A stretch of 64,000 bases of DNA from assembly GCA_964304625.1 (NCBI GenBank), contig OZ199840.1, positions 1,364,001 through 1,428,000 on the forward strand. The letters run 5' to 3'. The first letter of the stretch is position 1; the number at the start of each line of letters is the position of its first letter. Shown in pieces: positions 12,438-24,274 of the stretch. The notes beneath the pieces are model-generated. The model was given only the letters and a program-made list of their open reading frames with translations, did no database searches and had not been told where the DNA came from. The position numbers and the translations under genes were made by a program. This stretch comes from Kudoa neothunni (taxonomy: Eukaryota; Cnidaria).

Positions 12438-13878
12438 TTAATCCTTTTTCTTCTTCATTATCACGACACCAACTATCGCTATCACCAATACTCCAGCAAC
12501 CGATGCAATAATTATTCTATAAGTAATTTATTTCATTATTTATTAATGCAAATATATGTACATTAGTTTTGTTTTTCCACTAAAAATAAATTAATTAAAA
12601 TCAGATCATAATATTATATTTGTTACCCTGAGCTGCTTTTCGCTCCTACGAAATAAATGATTAAATTAGTTATATAACAAAAAAATATACCTTGCTGTAT
12701 GTCAGCACCACCAAATATTTTAGAATCTTGAGCATTGTAAACAGTCAAATGATAATCGTTTCCATCAGGCAAATCATTTATTCTGAACTCTTTACAGGTT
12801 ACGAATGTAGAACATCCATCCACATCAGCTCCCATGCAAGATTTTATAATTGCATTTGACATAATACTACTGTTACGTAATTCCCACTTACATTTCGATT
12901 GGTCATTCATGCTAGTTGGAAGATGAGAGTTTATAATGAAATTATTCCCATCGCGAGTAATAGTGACTACTATCAATTTAGCAGAGTCGGTTGGATTTTC
13001 TTTTGGTGCACCTAATATAAGACTCATTTATAATTAATTTCTCAATGATTATATTTATCTCTATAATTTAATACTTGAATCTATTGTATAATCTCTTTGA
13101 GATGACTTTCCGATTGCGGTGACTAATATTTTATATTCCTTTGTTGCATCATAACCAGAAAATAATATGGAACTGCAAAGTGGATTCGATGAACATGTGT
13201 TTGAAGCTGAGTTTCGGTTATTAGCAATACCAGCAAGTTGTAAAACTGAATCTTCCGATAATGTAGATGTCGCAATTCTAGCAATGTTTGATTCTGTATG
13301 ACCTAACATGGATGGAAGTTTTTTAGGGGTTTTTGGTGCTGCTGTAGAAGCAGGTGTGGTGACTCTCGTAACTGCTTGGCAAGTGTAAACGTCTTTATAC
13401 TCGTTTCCATTCTTCTCTTTCACAGTATAACTGCAAGTTGCAATTGGATTTACTGCGGATAATTGTGCATTCAATATCAAACCATCTGATTTGATCTTAT
13501 GTGTTATCGTCAATGTTGTTAGATCTAGTTACAATAATTAAAAAATAAAGAGTAAATTTTAAGTTTAATAACCTGTTTTTACATTTTTATACTCAGTGAT
13601 ATCGTAATCTTTGTGTGCAATAACTCTGATATCATATAGGGTATTTGGCTCGAGATCTTCTATTGTTACTTGGTCTCTACACAATCCTCTACATGGGTTA
13701 CCGCTGGTGCACTTTGCTGGGAAAAAGGTATTCAATCCCGCAGGACTCGCCAAGTATTCACAAGTGGGTTCATTTGTTCTTGTGTTTTCTGCAGTTCCGC
13801 CAACAGCTGTAAAAGAAGCTGTTGTATCTGTTTTTGTTGGAGCAGTAGTTTGATATGCTTTACCGTCAGCTTGTTCTT
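12410..13878. repeat. tract identical to 22806-24274 (gene conversion or recent copy)
   Basis: From 28 bp beyond the stop codon to intron 4 of the module gene, this sequence matches 22806-24274 at a constant offset of 10,396 with no difference that I could find by eye, introns included. Identity stops sharply at both ends, while the remaining 5' exons of the two genes are clearly diverged. Confidence 0.9.
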
Positions 13879-15407
13879 AATAGTTCAAAATTAATTTAAA
13901 GTTAAATTGAGTAACTTACTTGTTCTTATGAATATTTTTTCTTTAAAATCAGCCAGATTTGTTATGCCTGCTTCGACTTCAATCATGTACGCTTTTCCTG
14001 CATCGAGTTGTTGGATCACTAATTTATCGCAAGTCGTTTTGCACTTGCTGTCTTGTGAACTATCGCTATCGCATTTTGTATCAGTTAACGAATCTTTTCT
14101 GAGTTTATCAGCAGGGTAATGTTTGAGAGTGCATGTGCTAAACTTAGGTTCTGCGCCTTGTGTTAGGGTGGTTACATCAAAAGTAACACCCACATTGGTG
14201 TAATCAGATAGTAATCCATCAGATGGTTCAGAAATAGCTAAGACAACGAATAAACTGAGATGGTAATTAAACGATTACCAAATTTTGTCTGTTTATAACC
14301 CTCCAAAGCGTCGCCAGCAGCCGCAATATTATGATGTCTGGTTTGGATTAAAATGTCGTAGATTTTTTTACCTGCAATACCGTCTAGCACGACATCTTTA
14401 CAAGGAGCATAACAGTTTTTACCAGCACCACCACAAATAGACGTATACGTTTGAGCAACTTCACCAGTTTGGCCACTTTTAAGACTGAACAGACATATTT
14501 CAGATGATGGGGAATTGGTGAATTTAATTCCCACTTTATTACCATCTTTGGCAACAATATAATACTGTGGTTCATAAATTGCAATATTTTTCTTCATATA
14601 TTGATTAGGCATGCTGTAGAAGAAACTGGGATAGTTTTCGCATCTCATTTCGTAATGTGGTAACAATAAATCAAATTCGACTTTATTATTAGTATTATTT
14701 GTATCGCAATTTATACCCTTTGTACCTACTACATACTGAATGTCTTTATAATAAATAGGACAATTCACAGGTGTGCAAGTTGCAGCTTCAAGTTTTAAGT
14801 TTTTATCCGTAGAATCCGTTGATACAGTAACTTGAGGATTAGCCAATAATGCTAAATTTAATTTATTAGTTGATTATTATAATTTTTATTATTTTACGTA
14901 TCGCATATCCGAATACATTTCCACCATTTTCCTTTCCAGATGCTAAAACAGCAGTACTACTATCATCCACATTTACGTACACGTATTTGGTTCTTGGAGA
15001 AAGTTTATCGTATGTGATTATATTTTCATTAGTGCCACAATCGACAACACATTTATCATTTCCATGGGTTTGATCGGTGGCTGTACAACTGCTGATATCA
15101 ATAAATGTAGCTGGTGTTGCCTTTGTTGCAGCGATTTCGGCCTCATTTGATCTCATTACGCGGCATTTTTTTCCAGCAGCATAATCAGAGCCACCGAGAT
15201 TGATTTTAATTTTGTCTATCCTAGTAGTAATATCTTGCATAATTTGGTAAGATAGAGTTTTTGTTGGAGGAGTGGATGTAGGTGAGGGACTTGGTGCGTT
15301 AGTGGCATTAACATTATTTGAAATGAAGAATACTAAATTACGCATTATTATTACAATAAAACCATGTATACACCTAATATATAGTAGATGAATCCATCCA
15401 TTAGCAT
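12438..15407 (-). CDS. type I membrane protein with cysteine-pair FN3-like modules, paralogue 1
   Basis: Nine exons on the minus strand: 15374-15407, 14898-15332, 14279-14851, 13920-14237, 13573-13875, 13075-13524, 12691-13011, 12627-12645 and 12438-12516, giving about 843 residues. The signal peptide MLMDGFIYYILVFFISNNVN is split by a 41-bp intron. Exons 2-7 each end in the same pattern: two spaced cysteines, a C-x3-C or C-x5-C pair (KCVVDC, NCYAPC, KCKTTC, PCRGLC, CSSNPLC, CSTFVTC), then an FN3-like strand such as IEDLEPNTLYDIRV. Exon 3 is larger and may hold two modules. The last exon is a transmembrane helix (IIIASVAGVLVIAIVGVVIM) and a KKKKD tail. All introns are phase 1 except the last (phase 2). 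I know no named family for it; FN3 similarity is inferred from the L-x-P-x-T-x-Y-x-x-x-V pattern only. Adhesion, receptor or antigen roles are possible but unsupported. Confidence 0.85.
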
Positions 15408-16754
15408 AAAAGACTTTATTATAGAACAATCGTTTGTTCGGGATTTACTCAAACGGATAATTCTCATTGGTAAAATTAACGAATAAATCATTTTCACGAC
15501 GAATTAATTAAATGATTGATTCATTATTAATATAATATTATATACAATCTTTATATATTAAATTTATGATTACCGTTTGTTATTCTAATAAATGCTAATA
15601 CTGTTTTCAGATTTTAATTTTGTTAGGAAATTGAACCTGACCGAACGAAATTTATATTGATAATTAATAAATCTAACTAAGTTTAACATAAAAAAAATTA
15701 TTTAATAGTATACAATCATGTCATTATTGAACACTCTATCCAGTTAATTTTTTAGCAGTGCAATTTTGTATCCGATATTTATAAGTTGGAATCATAGTTC
15801 TCGATAAAAATCGATTTTAGTCGTCGAATTTTTGAAAAAGTTTTGACTTTTATTTTCTGGGAATATTCGAAATCTCCCCAAAAACTTGAAATCTGTAGTA
15901 ATCGGGGAGAATTTAAAAGTTTTCTTGTGGAATGGATCGACACAGAGAAGGTTGAAAATAAATTAACCTGTAAATATTGCAAAGTGAAATTATCTCTATA
16001 AAAAAATAGAATTTACGAGAAAAAAATATCCAAGAAACATATTTCGTTAAAAAAGCGTTTCAAGATATTTATCTGCCAATTATTTTTACAGATATGGAAA
16101 AAACGCTAAATTTGAGAAAAATTTGATTTCATTATAGTTATCGATGTATTTCCATTCTCGTTATTTAGTATGAAAAGTTTTGTTTGAGAAATTCTTTCGA
16201 AATTTTGTTAATATAAAATATTCAACTATTCGCGCGTGCGCTATACTGAACCAACATAAGCGTCGATTTTAGTAGTCGAATTTTTCAAAATAAACGTCAA
16301 AAACTGCGATCCCTATTTATAAGATTTCTAACACTTAACACAATTAATTATGAAATTTTTAATTAAAACGTTTGATAATGTTGAGTTTATGAATAGTTGG
16401 AAAGATTAAAGAATAATCATGTGTTATTGTTTAGTATATTGAGTGCAGAATCAAAATTCTATTATATTGAGATTAGCATCCGACTCATGTATAATATTTT
16501 TACCTATATTATTAATTGAACCTTGCTTTTACACAAATAATTACAAAATTTGTCGGGAGAGATTTTCTTATTTTGCTGTTTATTGGAAAAATAAACTTAC
16601 AAGGTATAAATCATGAATTAATGGCATTTCTAGACCTAAAAATTTTAGATGTTCCCCTTACATAACAAGCGGTCAATTAATCTCTTTTATTGTGCTTTAT
16701 TTATTTTTGAGAAACGTAACGTAAATGTTTCCTATAATACTTAAGATAAAATAA
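15408..16754. other. intergenic, with a weak BED-finger-like relic
   Basis: No host gene seen. At about 15921-16015 (+) a short frame reads LVEWIDTEKVENK then LTCKYCKVKL, which has the WxxC-x2-C feel of a BED zinc finger from a hAT transposase, but it stops soon after. TCGATTTTAGT(C/A)GTCGAATTTTT occurs at about 15811 and again near 16262. Confidence that this is a transposon relic is low. Confidence 0.3.
16395..16480. repeat. dispersed repeat shared with 3653-3735
   Basis: Same sequence as the repeat flanking Tigger copy 1, here without a Tigger insertion beside it. Family unknown. Confidence 0.6.
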
Positions 16755-18620
16755 ATTTATTTATTTAAAAAGTTGTGTCTGTTTTGCCGGACGCGCATCT
16801 TCTTCTAAAATAATAAATCAATCATTATCATTTTTTCCAAAAAATATCTTATAAACGCAAAATATAAATTTAGTTTCATTAATTCAGAGACGTACTTTAA
16901 CATATCTAATTTTTATCAATAAATCCAAATGAAACCAAGGTATAGTATAACTATTCGACTCATTCACTTTTTAAAATTCTTACAATAAGATAAATATTTC
17001 CACGGGATGAATTATACAATATTAAAATTTAATAAAATATTCAACTTTTTAATTTGTAAATAAATGGTACTGTGCAACTACATAAAATTATGTTTGAATC
17101 CTGTATATCGACATTTTTGTTACATTATTATTATCAACACAATAAAACATTTTTTTCTTAAAATCTATAACCGTTTGTAATATAACTTTTGGTCTACCTC
17201 TCAATTTCATCACAGATGGCAACTTTATTCCTATAATTTCGTGGATTTCGCAACATGGATAAAATTCACATAGCTGTCAAAAATGGATATTTAACTGTAG
17301 AATCACTCACAGTATCTAAGATTTCCATATCAGTTATTTATGATGTGTTATTATCTCGAACTGTTTCTTGTATATCCATCCTCTCCTTTCATGATTCCTC
17401 ATTAACGAAATGTAGAATAAGAATTTTACTAAAGGGACTCTCGTTACATTGTGGATCTGAAATTTCTTGATTGTTGCTGATAATAAATTCAGACGTTAAC
17501 TTGAACTAAATTAAATTGATATATGAAAAGTGGAAAAAATGAGCTACCTTATCCATAGAATCCTCATTGAAAATAAGCGGGATTAATCCATCCAAAATCT
17601 TGTTGAGTAAATCATATTGAGTCTCCGTTTGTTCAGACCTCAGTGATGCTATTTTTTGCAAAGAATTTAAGCTTCAAATAAAGATTAAATGTAGAATTTG
17701 GAGCAGATTATTGACTCGAAATTTATGTAATAGCTGGTTGCACACTACACAAATGATTCTGAATATGAATATCTTTGATCATTTAAATAAATGATAGGGA
17801 ATAATTCTGTTTCCATCTCCTATTTCAAATTTTTTGTCATATAAGTCCATATTCGTTTTCTACCTAGTAGAATTAATATGTCTGCATGGTAACTTCATAT
17901 TTATGTAGAAGAAACATGTGCAAATAATGAAATAGGTCTCGATTGAATTATTTATTTCAAGTTACATAATATTGTATGTATATGATGTTAATGATGTGAT
18001 AATCTTATGTTGAAATCTGAGTTTGATTTTTCAACAATTTGAGTTGTAAGCTCTCTACCTAATATATCCTCCCGCTCAGTCTTCATATTTGATAAAAAAA
18101 ATTAGCGAATCACTGACAAAAGTTCTATGGTTGAAATTTTTTCCAGAATATCCGATCCAATATCAAATGTGTTCGTGCTTTGAGTACGTATTCATTGATT
18201 CTTTAATCTATCCAACGTTCAAGAATGTATTACCGACTTTTACGTCTGGTATAATATCTGGAATAAGTAGTGTTGGATCAGACTCTCCTTCCATAACGAT
18301 TGAACACGGTATTATCAACGTTACAACCGCACTCTAAGGATCATTTTACTCATTTATGACGTTACACTACGTAAAATAGCTTTAATAGAGAAATATAAAC
18401 TGATTCATAGAAAACTTAACGTATTTTTTATGAATACTTACACGAAAATTAAAAATATCCTCGATGCATTTGGATGCCTAACTGTTAACTAAAAAATAAA
18501 TGAACCTAAATTTATATTCTGCATTTATTAAAGATATTTTTATGGAAGAGATCATAACGACTGAATTATTATTTTAGAAGAAAAAGCGCGTCTGGCAAAA
18601 TAGTCACTGCCGTAAATAAA
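16755..18620. mobile_element. DNA transposon relic with long terminal inverted repeats
   Basis: The left arm at about 16755-16895 (with GTTTTGCCGGACGCGCATC, TTCTTCTAAAATAATA and AAATATAAATTTAGTTTCAT) is repeated in reverse complement at about 18495-18620 (reading TTTTGCCAGACGCGC...TTCTTCTAAAATAATA). The roughly 1.85 kb element contains short frames at 17255-17470 and 18089-18337 that I cannot assign; on the minus strand near 17170-17210 there is an AT-hook-like LRGRPK. It is a different family from the element at 154-1737. The edges are approximate because no target duplication was recognised. Confidence 0.55.
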
Positions 18621-19388
18621 TGCTTCCAGGATTATTATAGGATAGAAGTATTGACGTACAAGTTCTATCAGAGTACCGTTAGATATAATGTGTTATATCT
18701 TAGGCTAAAATAGGAAACCTCTAATACATTTAAGAATTACTTTATTCGTTTGTTTTTCTGTATTCGAAAATATTTAATACCACGTTTTGTTTTTAATATA
18801 AAAGAAGAAAGAATGGCATTAATTTTATATCATTATGGAGATGTTTAGAATAAATCTGACAGATCCAATAGCATATTCTGCGGTCACTAATCAGTATCAT
18901 CGGATAACTGGGATATGCCAGATGCTCGTTCAAAATAAATTTCATATTGATTTTCTTCTTTTATAAATTACACGCAACTCCTTAAAATTTCATTTTTAAC
19001 TGAACAGAATAATTAAACTGATGCTTAATTATTTTCCATCATTTATTTAAATGGACATTAGTTATAACGGTAAGTAACCAGTTTTACTCAAAACCGTTTT
19101 AACAAAGTGTTCTAAAAATAGCACAACAATAATAAATAACAAGTGAGAAATAGTTTTATTTTAATTTTAAATTATTTTTTAAATTCTGTGATATACAGAG
19201 TAAAAATAAGACAGAAAATGACCAAAATAAAACTCATGAGATCCACAGTTTTTAGACAATTTTCTAGGTTATCATTATTTATTTGTTGGTGTTTTTCGTT
19301 CTCGCGGCCCAACTAAATTAAAAAGAAAATAGGAATATTATTAATAAATATAAAATAGTAATGTAATAAAATGGTCTTAAAGTGTAAT
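18621..19388. other. intergenic, nothing recognised
   Basis: AT-rich spacer between two transposable elements, with no coding region seen on either strand. Confidence 0.6.
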
Positions 19389-20443
19389 AGGGGAACCCCC
19401 TTTATCTGAAGATGCTAGGAACTCGCGTTTTCCTTTCGGATACTGAAATTTCGGTTAAACGAAATTCGGTGAATGCGCGTGTGCGGAGAGAACAAATTGT
19501 AGGTTGGTTACATCATTTATTTTTCGTTATTTAATGTGTGTTTTATATTTTTAAAGAAAACTCTACTATATCTAAGTTATACTAGTGAATACAATGCGAA
19601 AACTTTAGTTTAAGGCACACTAGTTCTAAATCCAATGTAGCCGGAGTACGCATACTACTGATACGTACGACCTTAACGCCGTTGCGCCACATTAGAATAA
19701 TACATTCTAGATTCATAGAAAAGTACTATTATTATTAATTTTTTTTAATTTCTTCCCTATTTTGATATTGTGGGCTGTACTAATAATGATGGTAAAAATA
19801 AAGTAACAATGAGGAATATTTTCCCAGAATTCTCCATAACGATGTTTAGAATTTCCTCATTACTTAAAATATGTCATATCCCAACAATTTAATATTGATT
19901 AATGATGGTTAAAATTCGATAAGACTTAAAAGTGGAAATGTTATGTGCAAAGACTGATGTATGAACATTGTTGAATTTAGTTAATTCCGTGAATAAATTG
20001 GTCTAATAAAGTCACTGCTAGTTTTTGATTAAATAATCCAATAAATTTCATGTTTATGCATTATTACTCATGAAGAAATAAAAGAAAGTTTGTCTTTACC
20101 AAACATTTATTCGTTCATCATGAACATGGTTGCATTTTGAACATAAAATACTATATTATCTACTTTACGTTAATTCTATTAATCCAACATAAACTTAAAT
20201 TGAATAAATAACGAATATATGTACATACAAAATAAATGTAAATGCCATTTTAACCAGGCACTAATCCAGACTCAGACTTGAAGGCATTTTTATCCGAAAA
20301 TTCCAACAAAAAGTAGTTTCGGGTTGGGATTGCTGAAGTTCCGGTTAAACACAAATTTTTTTATTTAGAATATAAATTGTTTTCAAATAAATTTTAGGAA
20401 ATCATTCGGATAACGCGATTTTCGGATAAACAGGGTTCGACTG
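19389..20443. mobile_element. pogo/Tigger-type non-autonomous DNA transposon, copy 2
   Basis: Same element as 2595-3650, same orientation and close to the same length. The right terminus GGATAAACAGGGTTCGACTG is intact and followed by TA. The left terminus is slightly eroded, reading AGGGGAACCCCCTTTATCTG in place of the CAGTCGAACCCC start. Internal sequence including the GCGCCACATT block is shared. No transposase ORF. Confidence 0.72.
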
Positions 20444-20922
20444 TATATTGCAAATTAGCATACCATTAATTATCACATGTAATGGAATTTTGGAAATAAA
20501 TGAGACATAATTATTTCGAATATGAAATGTTTAAATTTGTTCAAAAAAATTTCGTGTAAATATTATTGGTTTTCTGGATCAACACGTTTATAATCTGATT
20601 TGATGAAAACGATCTAATAAGATATAGTTAACTTAAATATTAAATATCTTAAATAGTTTTAAAAAAAATTTTTATTTGATTAAATTAAATTATAATACAA
20701 ATTTAATAAATTTTCTTTTCGAGACGATCTCCGTTGGTTCAATTTTCTGTCCGATTGGAGAGTTCAAGCAAACAGGTGCAGAATATTCTGCCGATTAAGT
20801 ATATTTTTTTTGGATAAGCTATCTTTACTCAAAAAGCAACAACGTGATATAAAATATAAATTTTCAACTTCTTATGTCTTTATAGTATTAGGGAAAATGT
20901 TATATAACAGCAGTCGAAAATA

Positions 20923-22476
20923 TAGGGTTTTCCGAGCTTTAACAACACTGTGTCAAGCATTAGCAACATTGTGTCAAGCTTTAACAACACGATTCCAGGG
21001 TTTGCTGCATTAACTAATAAAAGAAATAATTTGAACTTTTTTAACAAGTCGAGATTAAAAACAAAATTTTTATACACAACGATAAACGTGATTAAGCTTA
21101 AATGAAATAAACTTTACTAAATTAACACAGCACTAGATGTAACTCAAGATTAATTACAAATTCCGCAGTTTTGATGCGCGTATAAAATAATAATGTCAAA
21201 TTGGGAGGATATAATATATAATCTTCTTAAAGATGATAAAATTTATATTTATTCCATAATAATTTCTCTGTTGAGACATCTGGAAACATATCGAAGCATC
21301 TTTCGATAGTATCCGGAACAATCATCAGGAGTGATAATTTTAAACCCATCATCTATTAGGTTTAAAAGATCAGGTTCATCCCTTGCTGAGCCCCGTATAA
21401 CATGGTTCTTCCATTTACTGAACACATTTTCGATCGGGTTCAAAAATGGCGAATATGGAGGCAGGTACATCAATATCAATTGCATAGAGTTCAGCACATC
21501 TGTAAGTCCACGATAATGATGAATTCTCGCGTTGTCCAATATGAAGCATGGATTATCTATTTCGATCGAGTGACAAAAATCTACTAGCTCAATAAGATAT
21601 TCCTTAAAATCCTCTCCATTCACTGGTCGCCGATTAACTTTATGAAATACCATACCGTATTTACTCATTGAGGCTATAACGGATATGTTCCTTGTTCTAA
21701 CGCCTCCAACAGGAACGTAAGCTGATGTACCAGCAAGGGAACGACCTTTTCTAGTTCGCGTAGATACGCTGAACCCAACTTCATCGATAAAAATAAAATT
21801 TTTATCTTCAATCTCAAGAATTTTTGAGTTAAAGTTTTGAGCATACACAAGGCGCTGTTCTAACGTATTCTCACAATTCCTTCGCTCGGGGACAATTGTA
21901 ACTATTTTTAACGAATAGTGGAATTGTTTCAAGCATCTGTTAATAGTGCTTGCACTTACGCTTACTCCACATTCGTCAATTAATTTCAGGCGAAGGGCTT
22001 TGAGAGTAATTGTTGCGTCTTCGTCCACCCAATTTCTAATAAACAACTTTTGTTCATCAGTTAGTTTTGTGGAATAATCGCCACCCCCGCTTTAAAGATT
22101 CTACCTTTCCGTCAATTAGGTAGGCTTTTACAATTGAAACAACGATGCATCGATGTACACCGACGTTTTCTGCAATTATAGAGTTGCCATATTTTTTTTC
22201 ACATTGGTTAATAATCATTGACCTTGTGACATTTGAGATTGTCCGTCTTGTTTTTTTTGGGGCTGTAATTTGAGAATCGTTACTGGTATCTTATTTATTT
22301 CATAAATATTATACAAATCAACTATGTTATACATAATTACCACTCATTTGATATTTTCTGAATTATAAATATGAATTCTCTACTTAATTAGATTCCAAAT
22401 TTAGACACGTGTTGTTAAAGCTTGACACAATGTTGCTAATGCTTGACACAGTGTTGTTAAAGCTCGGAAAACCCTA
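20923..22476 (-). mobile_element. IS630/Tc1-type DNA transposon, nearly whole
   Basis: Perfect or near-perfect 69-bp terminal inverted repeats at 20923-20991 and 22408-22476, starting TAGGGTTTTCCGAGC, are flanked by a TA duplication (20921-20922 and 22477-22478). Each inverted repeat is itself built from about three 21-bp units (TTTAACAACACTGTGTCAAGC, ATTAGCAACATTGTGTCAAG, TTTAACAACACG...). The transposase gene fills the interior on the minus strand. Total length about 1.55 kb, normal for a Tc1/IS630-type element. Near-identical termini suggest a young insertion. Confidence 0.9.
21249..22270 (-). pseudogene. IS630/Tc1-family DDE transposase with one frameshift
   Basis: The main frame (21249-22046, extending up to about 22085) carries the DDE_3 catalytic core: first Asp in FIFIDEVGFS, second in CFILDNARIHH, and Glu in NPIENVFSKWKN, with 34 residues between the second Asp and the Glu (DD34E). 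The PPYSPFLNPIE block is the family signature. The N-terminal helix-turn-helix (KKTRRTISNVTRSMI... and ENVGVHRCIVVSIVKAYL) continues upstream to about 22270 in another frame. The junction falls in a run of five G near 22085; four G would keep one frame, so a single-base frameshift, or a sequencing error, separates DNA-binding and catalytic parts. The start codon is not certain. The protein would cut and paste the element bounded by the 69-bp inverted repeats. Confidence 0.85.
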
Positions 22477-22805
22477 TAATATTAAAGTCACTACATTTAA
22501 ATGAGAGTTACAGAAGTTCAACTTGGCATAAATATATATTGTTTCCAAAATTTATCATTTCATGTGAATGACTATCCGCCAATTTATATCCAGGGATGAT
22601 AATGAATATAGATTGCTCTACGCATTCCCTCCATATCCCCGAAGAGATTTTATTAGAGATTACATACTGTTAGATGGTAAAGATGGCAATCATTCTAACA
22701 TTTAACGCCACCTTTTATACAAGTAGATGTTGTTTTAACGAATTATAGATTTAGACCAAGTATATATTAAAAATACAAGAAAATAATTATGAATAATTTT
22801 ACTAG

Positions 22806-24274
22806 CTAATAATTAAAATTCAATAATAATGAATTAATCCTTTTTCTTCTTCATTATCACGACACCAACTATCGCTATCACCAATACTCCAGCAACCGAT
22901 GCAATAATTATTCTATAAGTAATTTATTTCATTATTTATTAATGCAAATATATGTACATTAGTTTTGTTTTTCCACTAAAAATAAATTAATTAAAATCAG
23001 ATCATAATATTATATTTGTTACCCTGAGCTGCTTTTCGCTCCTACGAAATAAATGATTAAATTAGTTATATAACAAAAAAATATACCTTGCTGTATGTCA
23101 GCACCACCAAATATTTTAGAATCTTGAGCATTGTAAACAGTCAAATGATAATCGTTTCCATCAGGCAAATCATTTATTCTGAACTCTTTACAGGTTACGA
23201 ATGTAGAACATCCATCCACATCAGCTCCCATGCAAGATTTTATAATTGCATTTGACATAATACTACTGTTACGTAATTCCCACTTACATTTCGATTGGTC
23301 ATTCATGCTAGTTGGAAGATGAGAGTTTATAATGAAATTATTCCCATCGCGAGTAATAGTGACTACTATCAATTTAGCAGAGTCGGTTGGATTTTCTTTT
23401 GGTGCACCTAATATAAGACTCATTTATAATTAATTTCTCAATGATTATATTTATCTCTATAATTTAATACTTGAATCTATTGTATAATCTCTTTGAGATG
23501 ACTTTCCGATTGCGGTGACTAATATTTTATATTCCTTTGTTGCATCATAACCAGAAAATAATATGGAACTGCAAAGTGGATTCGATGAACATGTGTTTGA
23601 AGCTGAGTTTCGGTTATTAGCAATACCAGCAAGTTGTAAAACTGAATCTTCCGATAATGTAGATGTCGCAATTCTAGCAATGTTTGATTCTGTATGACCT
23701 AACATGGATGGAAGTTTTTTAGGGGTTTTTGGTGCTGCTGTAGAAGCAGGTGTGGTGACTCTCGTAACTGCTTGGCAAGTGTAAACGTCTTTATACTCGT
23801 TTCCATTCTTCTCTTTCACAGTATAACTGCAAGTTGCAATTGGATTTACTGCGGATAATTGTGCATTCAATATCAAACCATCTGATTTGATCTTATGTGT
23901 TATCGTCAATGTTGTTAGATCTAGTTACAATAATTAAAAAATAAAGAGTAAATTTTAAGTTTAATAACCTGTTTTTACATTTTTATACTCAGTGATATCG
24001 TAATCTTTGTGTGCAATAACTCTGATATCATATAGGGTATTTGGCTCGAGATCTTCTATTGTTACTTGGTCTCTACACAATCCTCTACATGGGTTACCGC
24101 TGGTGCACTTTGCTGGGAAAAAGGTATTCAATCCCGCAGGACTCGCCAAGTATTCACAAGTGGGTTCATTTGTTCTTGTGTTTTCTGCAGTTCCGCCAAC
24201 AGCTGTAAAAGAAGCTGTTGTATCTGTTTTTGTTGGAGCAGTAGTTTGATATGCTTTACCGTCAGCTTGTTCTT
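22806..24274. repeat. tract identical to 12410-13878
   Basis: Partner of the identical tract in paralogue 1. It covers exons 5-9 and their introns of paralogue 2 plus about 28 bp after the stop codon. Confidence 0.9.

Noticed and set aside
13611-13894. Plus-strand frames opposite exon 5 of the surface gene (and their copies at 24007-24311)
   Set aside because: They are antisense shadows of a well-supported exon and exist in both copies only because the tract is identical.
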